64,000 bases of DNA from Nitratireductor indicus C115 (GCF_000300515.1 NZ_AMSI01000001.1:372001-436000); one strand, 5' to 3'. Counted from the stretch's first letter, positions 26,188 to 34,791 are shown. Made by a program: numbers and translations. The notes: generated from the sequence alone by a model not told the origin.

Positions 26188-26853
26188 ATGCTCGCCAGAA
26201 TCCTTCTGCCGCTGCTTTTGGCTCTGCCCATTCCTGCCCAGGCTCAAACTCCTCCTTCGCCCGCCGAGGCTGCAGCCTATGAGGGATTGCACAAGGCTGC
26301 CCGCGAGGGCGATGTCGCCGCGATCCGTTCGCTTGCGAAAGCGGGAGCGGATATGAATGATCGGGACAGCCGGGGGCGGACGCCCGTCCACGTCGCAGCC
26401 TTTGCGTCCAATGATGATGCTCTTCGCGCCCTGGCCGATGCCGGGGCTGACATGAATGCGCTCGAGAGCCAGGCCTATGACGCGGTCACCATTGCAGCTG
26501 TGGCGGATGATCCCGAATTGATGTCTCTGGCGATAGCACTTGGCAATCGGGCAGACCTCACCACCAGCCCCTATGACGGTACGGCGCTGATCGCGGCCGC
26601 GCATCTGGGCCATGTGGAGATCGTGAAGCGTCTTGTCGAGGCCGGCGCTCCTCTCGACCACGTCAACAATCTGGGATGGACGGCGCTGATCGAAGCCGTG
26701 ATTCTGGGCGACGGTGGAAGTGATCACCAGCAGGTTGTGCGCCTTCTGGTTCAGGCAGGCGCCGACCGTTCGATCGGCGACCGCGATGGCGTCACACCGC
26801 TTCAGCATGCACGCTCCCGTGGCTATGTCGAAATGGTCGAAGTCCTCGAATGA
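26188..26853 (+). CDS. secreted ankyrin-repeat protein
   Basis: Protein of 221 residues with a signal peptide (MLARILLPLLLALPIPAQAQ) and about five ankyrin repeats. Repeat signatures include GLHKAAREGDVAAIRSLAKAGADMN, RGRTPVHVAAFASNDDALRALADAGADMNALE, TALIAAAHLGHVEIVKRLVEAGAPLD, WTALIEAVILGDGGSDHQQVVRLLVQAGAD and GVTPLQHARSRGYVEMVEVLE. The ATG at 26188 is chosen because AAGGAG precedes it; an in-frame ATG 30 nt upstream has no such site. Periplasmic ankyrin proteins are protein-protein adaptors, and some protect against peroxide stress. Its neighbours (HbpS-like protein, two-component system, DUF4405 protein) suggest a shared redox or heme-related task. Confidence 0.88.
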   Translation: MLARILLPLLLALPIPAQAQTPPSPAEAAAYEGLHKAAREGDVAAIRSLAKAGADMNDRDSRGRTPVHVAAFASNDDALRALADAGADMNALESQAYDAVTIAAVADDPELMSLAIALGNRADLTTSPYDGTALIAAAHLGHVEIVKRLVEAGAPLDHVNNLGWTALIEAVILGDGGSDHQQVVRLLVQAGADRSIGDRDGVTPLQHARSRGYVEMVEVLE

Positions 26854-26866
26854 GGCGATGGCTCGC

Positions 26867-27370
26867 CTAATCCCGCGCCAGCGCGGAAACCAGTTCGGCC
26901 TCGCTCTTTTGCGAGGCTGCCGCTATGTCGGTGAGCGTCTGTTCGCTACCCGCGACGGAGAAGCCGGCAGCTGCAAGCTTTGCCTGCAATGCCTCCGGCG
27001 TCATATCCAGCACGGGCGCCATTTCTGCCACCGAAGCCGTCAATGCCTTGTGCGCGAAGGCAAATTGCGGCGGCCCGCCCGCCCGGTCGCCTCGACTTGC
27101 AGAAGCCGGATAGAGAAAAACCAGCGCTGCTGCCAGAGAGGCGATGAGCGCAATCGCCATAGGCGCGTGCCGCAGATAGCTTGTCATCGGCTTCCAGTTT
27201 TTCCAGATATGGAACGCGAAGGGTAGGATCAGCACCATGCTGAGCCACTCGTGCATTCCATGGAAACCCGACGGCCCCACATGGAAGAAAAGAGCTATTC
27301 CCGAGACGAGGGAAACGAGAAACAGACCGGTGATGAAGGGGGTGGCGTAGCGCGACAAAAGCCGTGGCAT
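26867..27370 (-). CDS. DUF4405 membrane protein, cytochrome b-like
   Basis: Protein of 167 residues. Three membrane segments are visible: YATPFITGLFLVSLVSGIALFFHVG, GMHEWLSMVLILPFAFHIWKNW and MAIALIASLAAALVFLYP. Histidines in FFHVGPSGFHGMHEW and FAFHIWKNW are placed as in the heme-ligating DUF4405 proteins. The periplasmic C-terminal half (about 95-167) holds two similar helical units ending in LTASVAEMAPVLDMTPEALQAKLAAAGFSVAGSEQTLTDIAAASQKSEAELVSALARD. It converges on the ankyrin gene with a 13-nt gap. Heme binding and an electron-transfer role are family-based inference. Confidence 0.78.
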   Translation of the reverse strand: MPRLLSRYATPFITGLFLVSLVSGIALFFHVGPSGFHGMHEWLSMVLILPFAFHIWKNWKPMTSYLRHAPMAIALIASLAAALVFLYPASASRGDRAGGPPQFAFAHKALTASVAEMAPVLDMTPEALQAKLAAAGFSVAGSEQTLTDIAAASQKSEAELVSALARD

Positions 27371-27497
27371 GCTGGTCTCCGCATTTCATGTTGCGCTGCA
27401 TCATTCTCTCAACGCTCTGTTTTGTCACATTAAATATCGGTTATGTTTGCGCGCGGGAATTCCGTTGCCAATGCCCGTTAGACCCTCTCCCTGTGAA

Positions 27498-27515
27498 CTG
27501 TCAAAAAACCGTCAT
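27498..27515 (+). promoter_or_regulatory. Pho box upstream of phnC
   Basis: CTGTCAAAAAACCGTCAT matches the two 7-bp PhoB half sites (CTGTCAT, 11-nt spacing, AT-rich linker) at 12 of 14 positions. It lies about 90 nt before the phnC start, the right place to activate the phnCDE1E2-DUF1045-phnM-phnN unit under phosphate starvation. Confidence 0.75.
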
Positions 27516-27604
27516 CGCGACGACATGCCGGTTTCATGCGCGCCCGCTAGGCAAATTGCATGAATGGGCCGGAAAGGCCCTCGACCTATTCGCGGGAAAA
27601 CCTG

Positions 27605-28444
27605 ATGCTGGAAATTCGCCAAGTCACGCGCCGCTTTGGAGCCAACACGGCCGTGCGCGATGTGACGCTTGAAATCGAACAGGGCCAGATGGTCGGCGTT
27701 ATCGGCCGCTCCGGCGCCGGCAAATCCACCCTTCTGCGCATGATAAACCGTTTGATCGATCCCTCTTCGGGGTCGATCTTTTTTCATGGAGCAGAGGTTT
27801 CCACCTTGCGTGGCGCCGATTTGCGACGATGGCAGCGCGATTGCGCGATGATCTTTCAGCAGTTCAATCTGGTTCCCCGCCTCGATGTGCTGACCAATGT
27901 CCTGCTTGGCCGTCTCAATCACCGTTCCACGGTGCTCAACCTTTTGAACATGTTCACCCGTGAAGAGCGCATTCGCGCGATCGCAGCGCTGGAGCGTCTC
28001 GACATTGCACAGACCGCATTGCAGCGCGCGGGTACGCTTTCAGGCGGCCAGCAGCAGCGTGTGGCGATTGCTCGCGCCCTCATGCAGGAGCCGAAAGTCA
28101 TTCTCGCCGACGAGCCGATTGCCTCGCTCGACCCGCTGAATGCCAAGGTGGTGATGGATTCGCTTGCCGACATCAACGCCCGTGAAGGCATCACTGTCAT
28201 CACCAACCTTCACACGCTCGACACCGCCCGCGCCTATTGCAGCCGCATCGTCGGCATGGCCAAGGGCGCCGTTGTCTTCGATGGCCCGCCGGAGGCGCTG
28301 ACGCGCGATGCCGTCAGAATGATCTATGGCGGCGAGGAAGGCGCGGAGCTTTCCGAAGCCATCACCTCGACCAGCATCAGCCTGCCTGAAACGCGGGCCA
28401 GGAAATCTTCCGGCCACGCGGTGCCCGCACTCGCCACCGCCTGA
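27605..28444 (+). CDS. phnC: phosphonate ABC transporter ATP-binding protein PhnC
   Basis: ABC ATPase of 279 residues with Walker [10 protein letters not shown] (about residue 38), the Q-loop in [23 protein letters not shown], signature [15 protein letters not shown], Walker [14 protein letters not shown] and the switch histidine in NLHTLDTA. The [16 protein letters not shown] stretch is typical of PhnC. The start [12 protein letters not shown] is preferred: GGGAAAA precedes it and the in-frame ATG 45 nt upstream has no ribosome site. The C-terminal 30 residues ([12 protein letters not shown]...) are a non-conserved tail. It energises import of phosphonates bound by PhnD through PhnE1/PhnE2, and the Pho box upstream implies control by PhoB. 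Confidence 0.95.
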   Translation: MLEIRQVTRRFGANTAVRDVTLEIEQGQMVGVIGRSGAGKSTLLRMINRLIDPSSGSIFFHGAEVSTLRGADLRRWQRDCAMIFQQFNLVPRLDVLTNVLLGRLNHRSTVLNLLNMFTREERIRAIAALERLDIAQTALQRAGTLSGGQQQRVAIARALMQEPKVILADEPIASLDPLNAKVVMDSLADINAREGITVITNLHTLDTARAYCSRIVGMAKGAVVFDGPPEALTRDAVRMIYGGEEGAELSEAITSTSISLPETRARKSSGHAVPALATA

Positions 28445-28526
28445 ACGCCGGGATCGCCTTGCCCGCGTAACGGGCCGCCATTCCATGAAACATTGCCGGC
28501 AAAACCGGTGTCAAAGGAGAGACGTC

Positions 28527-29435
28527 ATGTTCAAGAAAGTCCTGATGGGCGCTGTCGCCCTTACCGCAATGATGGTTGGAGCCGCCGCGGCGGAAGACCT
28601 GAAGGAATTCCGTATCGGCATCCTCGGCGGCGAAAACGAAGCCGACCGTCTGCGCAATTTCCAGTGCATGGTCGACCAGCTTCCGGAAGTCCTCGGCGTT
28701 GAAAAGGTCTCGCTTTTCCCGGCCGCCGATTATGACGGCGTGATCCAGGGGCTTCTGGGCGGCACGCTCGATTATGCCGAGCTCGGCGCGTCCGGTTATG
28801 CCAAGGTCTATCTCGAGAACCCGAATGCAGTCGAGCCGATCCTGACCACGGTCCAGACCGACGGCTCTACCGGCTATTATTCCGTCATGGTGGCGCGCAA
28901 GGATTCGGGCCTGGCCAAGCTGGAAGACATGAAGGGCAAGAAGCTCGGCTTTGCCGATCCCGACTCCACTTCCGGCTTCCTCATCCCCTCGGTGACGCTG
29001 CCCAAATCTGTTGGCGCTTCGGTTGAAGAGTTCTTCGGTTCCACCGGTTTCGGCGGCGGCCATGAGAATCTGGTTCTCGAAGTCATGAAGGGCACCTTCG
29101 ATGCCGGCACGACCTGGGCATCGGGCGTTGGCGAGTTCTCCGACGGCTATTCCTCAGGCAATCTCCGCAAGATGGTCGACAAGGGCATCCTCGACATGGA
29201 TGACCTCGTCGAGCTCTGGAAATCTCCGCTCATCCCGAACGGCCCAGTCGTCGTTCGCACGTCCATGAATGCGGACATGAAGGGCAAGTTCAAGCAGTTC
29301 ATGATGGAGATGCCGGAGAAGGACCCAGCCTGCTTCTCTGCCATTCAGGGCGGTGACTACAAGGGGTATGTCGAAGTGACCCCGGCCTTCTACGAGCCGA
29401 TTTTCGACGCCCGCCGCTCCAAGATCGGTTCGTAA
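28527..29435 (+). CDS. phnD: phosphonate ABC transporter substrate-binding protein PhnD
   Basis: Periplasmic binding protein of 302 residues with a signal peptide (MFKKVLMGAVALTAMMVGAAAAED). PhnD family markers are IGILGGENEADRLRNF, the phosphonate-contacting YDGVIQGLLGGTLDYAELGASGYAKVY, LGFADPDSTSGFLIP and FDAGTTWASGVGEF. AAAGGAGAG stands before the ATG, the strongest ribosome site of the operon. A long hairpin follows the gene (29458-29530), a common way to keep more of the binding-protein message than of the downstream permease message. Confidence 0.95.
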   Translation: MFKKVLMGAVALTAMMVGAAAAEDLKEFRIGILGGENEADRLRNFQCMVDQLPEVLGVEKVSLFPAADYDGVIQGLLGGTLDYAELGASGYAKVYLENPNAVEPILTTVQTDGSTGYYSVMVARKDSGLAKLEDMKGKKLGFADPDSTSGFLIPSVTLPKSVGASVEEFFGSTGFGGGHENLVLEVMKGTFDAGTTWASGVGEFSDGYSSGNLRKMVDKGILDMDDLVELWKSPLIPNGPVVVRTSMNADMKGKFKQFMMEMPEKDPACFSAIQGGDYKGYVEVTPAFYEPIFDARRSKIGS

Positions 29436-29457
29436 ACCGGTCTCGCGAAAAAGCAAG

Positions 29458-29530
29458 CAAACGCCTCTTGAGCCTTTCGGCTGCGCTGTCTTTCTCTCTT
29501 GCGGGAGAAGGGCAGCGAAAGGGGCGTTTG
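29458..29530 (+). other. long imperfect hairpin between phnD and phnE1
   Basis: Outer arms CAAACGCC (29458-29465) and GGCGTTTG (29523-29530) are perfect. Inner arms CCTTTCGGCTGC (29473-29484) and GCAGCGAAAGG (29512-29522) pair with one bulged G, and the centre CTTGCGGGAGAAG resembles rhizobial intergenic palindromes. There is no T-run, so it is not a typical intrinsic terminator. A role in stabilising the upstream phnCD message or reducing read-through is likely. Confidence 0.6.
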
Positions 29531-29627
29531 CCGCGTTGAAGAACCAGCGCTTTTTGCATTCAGGCTGAATGACCTGATGTCCGCCTGAATGCGGAAACAA
29601 GAAGATCGAGTACGCGGAAGCCCTTCC

Positions 29628-30596
29628 ATGACAGCAACCACTCACACGACGCTTCTTTCCGAAGCCGGACATGCGGTCGAGCGCCACTGGCGCGAGCTCG
29701 CCGGTCGCCGCCGCCTTTACACGATTGGCGGGCTTCTCTTCCTCATGCTTGCCATGGGTGGTTCGCTTTGGTTCGCAAATGAATCCAACGCCGGAAAGTT
29801 TTTCGACCGGCTTCCCTATTTTTTCGATTTCGTCGGCCAACTCGTACCGCGGGATGGTTGGGAAATCTGGCGCGCCCTGTTCGACCTGCCATCGCCCTAT
29901 GACGACGGCAGCCTGAAATACAATTATCCTGCCGGCCGGATTTATCTGACCGAAACGCTCTATCTGCCCGAATATTTCTACAAGATGCTGGAGACCATCA
30001 ATATCGCGCTGGTTGCCACGCTGATCGGTTTCGGCTGCGGGTTCGTTCTGTGTTTTCTCGCCGCCTCCAACATCACCACACGGCGCTGGCTGCGCTTCTT
30101 CGTACGCCGCTTCATGGAAATCCTGCGCGCCTTTCCTGAAATCGTGATTGCGGGCTTCTTCCTCGCTGTTCTGACGATCGGTGCCGTGCCGGCCATCATC
30201 GCTGTGTCGATCCACACCATTGGCGCCCTCGGCAAGATGTTCTTCGAAGTGGTGGAGAACGCCGACATGAAGGCGGAGGAGGGGCTTCGCGCTGCTGGCG
30301 CCAATTGGGTCGAGCGCGTGTGGTTTTCCATCGTTCCGCAGGTCATGCCGAATTTCCTGAGCTACGCGCTGCTGCGGCTTGAGATCAATGTGCGTGCCTC
30401 CACCATCATAGGCGCGGTGGGCGGTGGTGGCATTGGCGAGGCGTTGCGCCTGTCCATCAGCCGCACGCACGAGGCCAAGACGCTCGCCATCATCCTTCTC
30501 CTGTTCTGCACCATCGTCGCGGTGGACCAGCTTTCCGCCTGGCTGCGAGCGCGCATCGTGGGCAAGCAGGCATTCGAATTCGGCCGGGGGGCGTGA
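29628..30596 (+). CDS. phnE: phosphonate ABC transporter permease PhnE (first copy)
   Basis: Inner-membrane permease of 322 residues with about six membrane segments. The first is LYTIGGLLFLMLAMGGSLWF and the core spans TINIALVATLIGFGCGFVLCFLAA. The cytoplasmic coupling motif EEGLRAAGANWVERVWFSIVPQVMPNFLSYALLRLEINVRASTIIGAVGGGGIGEALR is the PhnE form of the EAA loop. The ATG of MTATTHTTLLSEAG is used; an in-frame ATG lies 39 nt upstream (29589). It overlaps the second permease start region by a few bases, and the two should form the heteromeric membrane pore for PhnC and PhnD. Confidence 0.94.
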   Translation: MTATTHTTLLSEAGHAVERHWRELAGRRRLYTIGGLLFLMLAMGGSLWFANESNAGKFFDRLPYFFDFVGQLVPRDGWEIWRALFDLPSPYDDGSLKYNYPAGRIYLTETLYLPEYFYKMLETINIALVATLIGFGCGFVLCFLAASNITTRRWLRFFVRRFMEILRAFPEIVIAGFFLAVLTIGAVPAIIAVSIHTIGALGKMFFEVVENADMKAEEGLRAAGANWVERVWFSIVPQVMPNFLSYALLRLEINVRASTIIGAVGGGGIGEALRLSISRTHEAKTLAIILLLFCTIVAVDQLSAWLRARIVGKQAFEFGRGA

Positions 30597-30598
30597 TC

Positions 30599-32149
30599 AT
30601 GACGGAAGCAGAAGAAACCGCGCTGATTGCGCGCCATACCGCCGTTTTCGAGCGACCGCTTCTGGAGCGTATACGGGCTGGCCTCATCTTTGCAGGCGTC
30701 AGCCTCTATCTCGTTTTCGCATGGTGGCTGTTCGGCATCGGGCAGGTTCTGTCCGATGGCAGATGGGACATTGCCGGTGCATATCTGGCCGATTGGGTTT
30801 CCTATGAGGTGCGCCCAGATGTCGATTTCCAGGGCGAGGCGCTGGAGGTTTCGTTCCCGCGGTTTTCCCCGCTTGGCGAGAACCCCGATCCGGACTGGCT
30901 GGTGACACAGAAGGCCATGGTTGAAAGCCGTGCCGAAACGCAGGCGGATGTCGCAGGGGCAGCCGGCGGATCGACCAGCGATGCGGGCTTCCTGGGGGCG
31001 CTCTCCGCTGAGCCCGCTCCGGCTCCGGCGGGCGATGCAGGCTTTCTGGGATCCCTGTCCGGCAGCGCGGCTTCGTCTTCCTCGACCGGCACTGCGGAGC
31101 CTGCCGCGACAGCGCCGGCCCGCAGTGAGGCTGTCGTTGCGGCAGATATTTCCTTTGGCGGCGACACGTCGGTTAGCATCGTTCCGGGGCTCGTCACCGT
31201 CACCCATGCGGGTGAGACGCTTCTGCTCGACATCGTTGAAGACAAATCCGTCACTGCGCGCGGCGATCTGCCCGAATGGGCAAGCCAGCGCGCGCCGGGG
31301 GCCAAGGTCATCGCCCGTTTCGGCTTTGCCGGCCGCGCCGAGATCGAAGATGACGAGGTAAAGCTGCGCCGTCGCTTCCTGGGGTGGGAGAATTTCGTTT
31401 TCGACACCCGCTCTCCCTTCTGGGGGCTGCCGGCCTCGCAGGTAATCGGACTGATCGTGTGGGGTGAGCGCATTCAGCCCGAACGTTCCAATTTTGCGCT
31501 TGCCTTCGAAAATGTCTGGAACAACGCCGACTGGCAGCACGGCGATGTCTGGACGAAGTTGCTTCAGACCATCGTCATGGCCTTTGCGGGAACGGTGCTT
31601 GCCTCGATGCTGGCGTTCCCGCTTGCCTTTGCAGCTGCGCGCAACATCACGCCCAACCGTTTCGTGAACCAGTTGATGAAACGCTTCTTCGATTTTCTGC
31701 GCTCGGTCGACATGCTGATATGGGCGTTGTTCTTCACGCGTGCTTTCGGACCCGGGCCGCTTGCGGGCATCTCGGCAATCTTCTTCACCGACACGGGCAC
31801 ATTCGGAAAGCTCTACGGTGAGGCGTTGGAGAACATCGACGACAAGCAACGCGAGGGGGTGCGTTCGGTTGGCGCCGCGCCGGCTTCGGTCCAGCGTTTT
31901 GGAGTGGTCCCGCAGGTTCTGCCCGTGTTTTTGAGCCAGTCGCTTTATTTCTGGGAGTCCAACACCCGCTCCGCCACAATCATCGGCGCGGTCGGTGCTG
32001 GCGGCATCGGTCTCAAATTATGGGAGGCGATGCGCACCAACCAGGACTGGGAGAACGTCGCCTATATGGTGATTTTGATCCTGATCGTTGTTTTCGTCTT
32101 CGACGCGATCTCAAGCGCGTTGCGTCATCGTCTCATCGGGATGCGCTGA
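30599..32149 (+). CDS. phnE: phosphonate ABC transporter permease PhnE (second copy) with large periplasmic insert
   Basis: Permease of 516 residues, much longer than the first copy. The membrane core is at the C terminus (about 320-515), with LLQTIVMAFAGTVLASMLAFPLAF and the coupling loop GVRSVGAAPASVQRFGVVPQVLPVFLSQSLYFWESNTRSATIIGAVGAGGIG. One membrane span stands near the N terminus (GLIFAGVSLYLVFAWWLFGIG). Between them is an insert of about 250 residues. It contains an Ala/Ser/Pro-rich stretch in which DAGFLGALS and DAGFLGSLS form a short tandem repeat (about 125-150), followed by a folded-looking segment. ATG at 30599 is preferred to GTG at 30593, which overlaps the previous stop. Long second PhnE proteins occur in rhizobia; the repeat-bearing linker is the odd part. 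Confidence 0.92.
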   Translation: MTEAEETALIARHTAVFERPLLERIRAGLIFAGVSLYLVFAWWLFGIGQVLSDGRWDIAGAYLADWVSYEVRPDVDFQGEALEVSFPRFSPLGENPDPDWLVTQKAMVESRAETQADVAGAAGGSTSDAGFLGALSAEPAPAPAGDAGFLGSLSGSAASSSSTGTAEPAATAPARSEAVVAADISFGGDTSVSIVPGLVTVTHAGETLLLDIVEDKSVTARGDLPEWASQRAPGAKVIARFGFAGRAEIEDDEVKLRRRFLGWENFVFDTRSPFWGLPASQVIGLIVWGERIQPERSNFALAFENVWNNADWQHGDVWTKLLQTIVMAFAGTVLASMLAFPLAFAAARNITPNRFVNQLMKRFFDFLRSVDMLIWALFFTRAFGPGPLAGISAIFFTDTGTFGKLYGEALENIDDKQREGVRSVGAAPASVQRFGVVPQVLPVFLSQSLYFWESNTRSATIIGAVGAGGIGLKLWEAMRTNQDWENVAYMVILILIVVFVFDAISSALRHRLIGMR

Positions 32150-32297
32150 AAACGGCAGATGCACTGAAAACGGAATGAGAGGGGTTCCGAATACCGTTCC
32201 GGTTTCCAGACCGATGCGCTAGGCTCGATACGCATACGGGATTCGTTATTTTGTCACGCAAATCGCCTATTGCATCGTGATCGGCGAGGAGAAGATC

Positions 32298-33005
32298 ATG
32301 CGTTATGCCATTTACTTCACCCCTGAACAGAACGATCCGCTGACACGGGCCGCTGCCCGCTGGCTCGGGCGCGATGCGTTTACGGGCGAGCAGAATCCAC
32401 CGGTCGAGACGGATGTATTCACGGCCGCCGAAATTGCCTTTCACACGGCTGCGGCGCGCCGATACGGTTTCCACGCGACGCTGAAGGCGCCTTTCAGCCT
32501 GGCCGAAGGGCAGACCGAGCAGGGGCTCATTGCCGCACTGGCGGATTTTGCGCAGCGCACGGACCCGCTTTTCCTGCCGCGCGGGGTGGTGCGCCGGCTG
32601 GATGGCTTTTATGCGCTGGTGCCCGAGGAACGCTCGGCGAGCCTCGACAGGTTTGCCGGAAGCGTCGTCGAATCCTTCGAGCCATTCCGGGCGCCTTTGA
32701 GCCCCGAAGACATCGAACGCCGTAATCCGGAGAATTTGAGCCCCGCTCAGCTAAAAAATCTCCACAAATGGGGTTATCCTTACGTCTTCGAGGAATTCCG
32801 CTTCCACATGACCCTCACGGGGCGCGTGCCGCAGAATGAAGCAGCACGCATGGAACGCGCCATCGACGGCTTTTTCGGTCCGCTTTTGTCGGAGCCGCTT
32901 GAAATTGCATCGCTTGCCCTCTTCGTGGAGCCGGAACCGGGAGCCCCTTTCCTGGTCAGGTCCTTCCACGAATTGGGCTGGGCCAAGACACGAAAGACCG
33001 CATGA
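32298..33005 (+). CDS. DUF1045 phosphonate-operon protein (2H phosphoesterase fold)
   Basis: Protein of 235 residues of the DUF1045 / TIGR03223 family found in phosphonate operons. Two HxT motifs stand at the expected spacing of the 2H phosphoesterase superfamily: YGFHATLKAPF (about residue 60) and FRFHMTLTGR (about 175). The start is the ATG after CGAGGAGAAG. Its TGA overlaps the ATG of phnM. No phnP is present in the cluster. PhnP hydrolyses the cyclic ribose phosphate made by C-P lyase, and a 2H phosphoesterase could do this job. That substitution is my inference, with support only from gene context and fold. Confidence 0.88.
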   Translation: MRYAIYFTPEQNDPLTRAAARWLGRDAFTGEQNPPVETDVFTAAEIAFHTAAARRYGFHATLKAPFSLAEGQTEQGLIAALADFAQRTDPLFLPRGVVRRLDGFYALVPEERSASLDRFAGSVVESFEPFRAPLSPEDIERRNPENLSPAQLKNLHKWGYPYVFEEFRFHMTLTGRVPQNEAARMERAIDGFFGPLLSEPLEIASLALFVEPEPGAPFLVRSFHELGWAKTRKTA

Positions 33006-34147
33006 GAATGACGACCGAACTGATATTGAAGAATGCCCGCATCATCCTGCCCGACGAGGTCGTGACGGGCAGTGTGGCGATCCGTGACGGACGCATCGTC
33101 GACGTTTCCACCGGACCGGCGAACGCCGGCGAGGACATGGAAGGCGATTACATCCTGCCTGGGCTCGTCGAGCTGCACACTGACCATCTGGAACGCCATT
33201 ACGCTCCGCGTCCGAAGGTGCGCTGGAACCCGATTGCCGCCGTGCTCGCCCACGATGCGCAGATCGCTGCCTCCGGTATCACGACGGTGTTCGATGCGTT
33301 GCGCATCGGCCTCGACGAGGATGCGGACCTGGAATCAAGCGAGATGCGCCAGCTTGCGGATGCCATCGAGGGCAGCCTTGCCGCAGGCCGTCTGCGCGCT
33401 GACCACTTCTTCCATCTCCGCTGCGAGGTTTCGGCGCCTGACTGCCTGGAGGGCTTCGCGCTTTTCGACGGCGACGACCGCGTCAAGCTTGCCTCGCTGA
33501 TGGACCATTCCCCGGGCCAGCGCCAGTTCACGCAGATCTCGACTTACGAGATGTACTACCGCGGCAAGACCGGCATGAGCGAGGAGGCGTTCAAGAGCTT
33601 CTGCGAAAAGCGCATGGAACAGTCGCGCCGCCATTCTTCGGTCAACCGCAAGGCGATTGCCGAGATGTGCCATGATCGCGGCATCGTGCTCGCCAGCCAC
33701 GATGACGCCACGCTCGACCATGTGGACGAGGCGGCGGAGCAGGGGGTTCGCGTTGCCGAGTTCCCGACAACCGCGGAAGCCGCGCGTGCCTCCCGCGAGG
33801 CGGGCATGCAGATTCTGATGGGTGCGCCCAATGTGGTGCGTGGTGGTTCCCACTCCGGCAATGTCTCCGCGCGCAGTCTCGCCGAAGACCGCACGCTCGA
33901 TATCCTCTCTTCGGATTACATCCCCTTCAGCCTTGTTCAGGCGGTGTTCTCGCTGGGCGAGACCGTGGACCACATATCGCTGCCGCAGGCTGTCGCCATG
34001 GTTACGAAGAACCCCGCCGAGGCCGTGGGGCTGGAAGATCGCGGTATCGTCGAGGAAGGCCGCCGCGCCGATCTCGTGCGTGTTCGCGTGGATGAGCATG
34101 TGCCGGTGGTCCGTTCTGTCTGGCGCGAGGGAGCGCGGGTGGCATGA
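33002..34147 (+). CDS. phnM: alpha-D-ribose 1-methylphosphonate 5-triphosphate diphosphatase PhnM
   Basis: Amidohydrolase-superfamily enzyme of 381 residues that removes pyrophosphate from ribose 1-phosphonate 5-triphosphate before C-P cleavage. Motifs include LPGLVELHTDHLERHYAPRP (metal-binding HxD form of PhnM, about residues 53-72), GITTVFDALRIG, and the later histidines in LASHDDATLDHVDEA and GGSHSGNVSA. The C terminus MVTKNPAEAVGLEDRGIVEEGRRADLVRV is the standard beta-sandwich closing of the superfamily. The start overlaps the DUF1045 stop, and an ATG six bases later is an alternative. The TGA overlaps the phnN ATG. Confidence 0.95.
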   Translation: MRMTTELILKNARIILPDEVVTGSVAIRDGRIVDVSTGPANAGEDMEGDYILPGLVELHTDHLERHYAPRPKVRWNPIAAVLAHDAQIAASGITTVFDALRIGLDEDADLESSEMRQLADAIEGSLAAGRLRADHFFHLRCEVSAPDCLEGFALFDGDDRVKLASLMDHSPGQRQFTQISTYEMYYRGKTGMSEEAFKSFCEKRMEQSRRHSSVNRKAIAEMCHDRGIVLASHDDATLDHVDEAAEQGVRVAEFPTTAEAARASREAGMQILMGAPNVVRGGSHSGNVSARSLAEDRTLDILSSDYIPFSLVQAVFSLGETVDHISLPQAVAMVTKNPAEAVGLEDRGIVEEGRRADLVRVRVDEHVPVVRSVWREGARVA

Positions 34148-34776
34148 GGTCGTCCGCCACGCTGGAGCGCGTCATCGACGAGCAGGAATTCCCGATCCGC
34201 AACGGCGTTTTCGTTGCCGTCGCAGGGCCCTCGGGTGCCGGTAAGGACTCGGTGATCAATTATGCGCGCCAGCGTCTCGGTCCGCTTGAAAACGAGGTGA
34301 CCTTTGTACGTAGGGTCATTACCCGCGCCATGGATGGCGCGGGCGAGGCGCATGACTGCCTTACCGATGCCGCCTTCGAGAAGGCGCGCCTCAACGGATG
34401 CTTTGCCGTCAGCTGGCAGGCAAATGGCCTGCGATACGGTCTTCCCGTCAGCGTCGACGAAGTGGTGCGCGGCGGGAATGTGGCGGTTGCAAATGTGTCG
34501 CGCAGCGTCATTCCCGCCTTGCGCGAGCGTTATGAGAACGTGATCGCCGTGCTGATCACCGCAGGGCGCGATGTTCTTGCCGACCGATTGTCGCGGCGCG
34601 GCCGTGAGACGCGTGAGGAAGTTCTGGAGCGGCTGGAGCGCGCCCACGCAAAGGAGCTTGTCGTTGAGAACGCGACGGTGATCGATAATTCTGGCGCATT
34701 GGAGGAGGCGGGTGAACGCTTCCAGGATATTTTGCGCCGCGCCGCGGCATGGAGCGCGGTGAGCGATTCCATCTGA
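34144..34776 (+). CDS. phnN: ribose 1,5-bisphosphokinase PhnN
   Basis: Kinase of 210 residues of the guanylate-kinase fold that converts ribose 1,5-bisphosphate to PRPP. It has the P-loop VAVAGPSGAGKDSVINYARQRL (about residues 25-46), FVRRVITRAMDGAGEAHDCLTDAAF, which is characteristic of PhnN, and the lid region VLADRLSRRGRETREEVLERLERA. It is the last gene of the rightward phosphonate unit and is followed by a strong palindrome (34792-34815). With PhnG-M it gives a full route from alkylphosphonate to PRPP, apart from the missing phnP step. Confidence 0.93.
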   Translation: MRSSATLERVIDEQEFPIRNGVFVAVAGPSGAGKDSVINYARQRLGPLENEVTFVRRVITRAMDGAGEAHDCLTDAAFEKARLNGCFAVSWQANGLRYGLPVSVDEVVRGGNVAVANVSRSVIPALRERYENVIAVLITAGRDVLADRLSRRGRETREEVLERLERAHAKELVVENATVIDNSGALEEAGERFQDILRRAAAWSAVSDSI

Positions 34777-34791
34777 ACATTGTGCGGTCTA

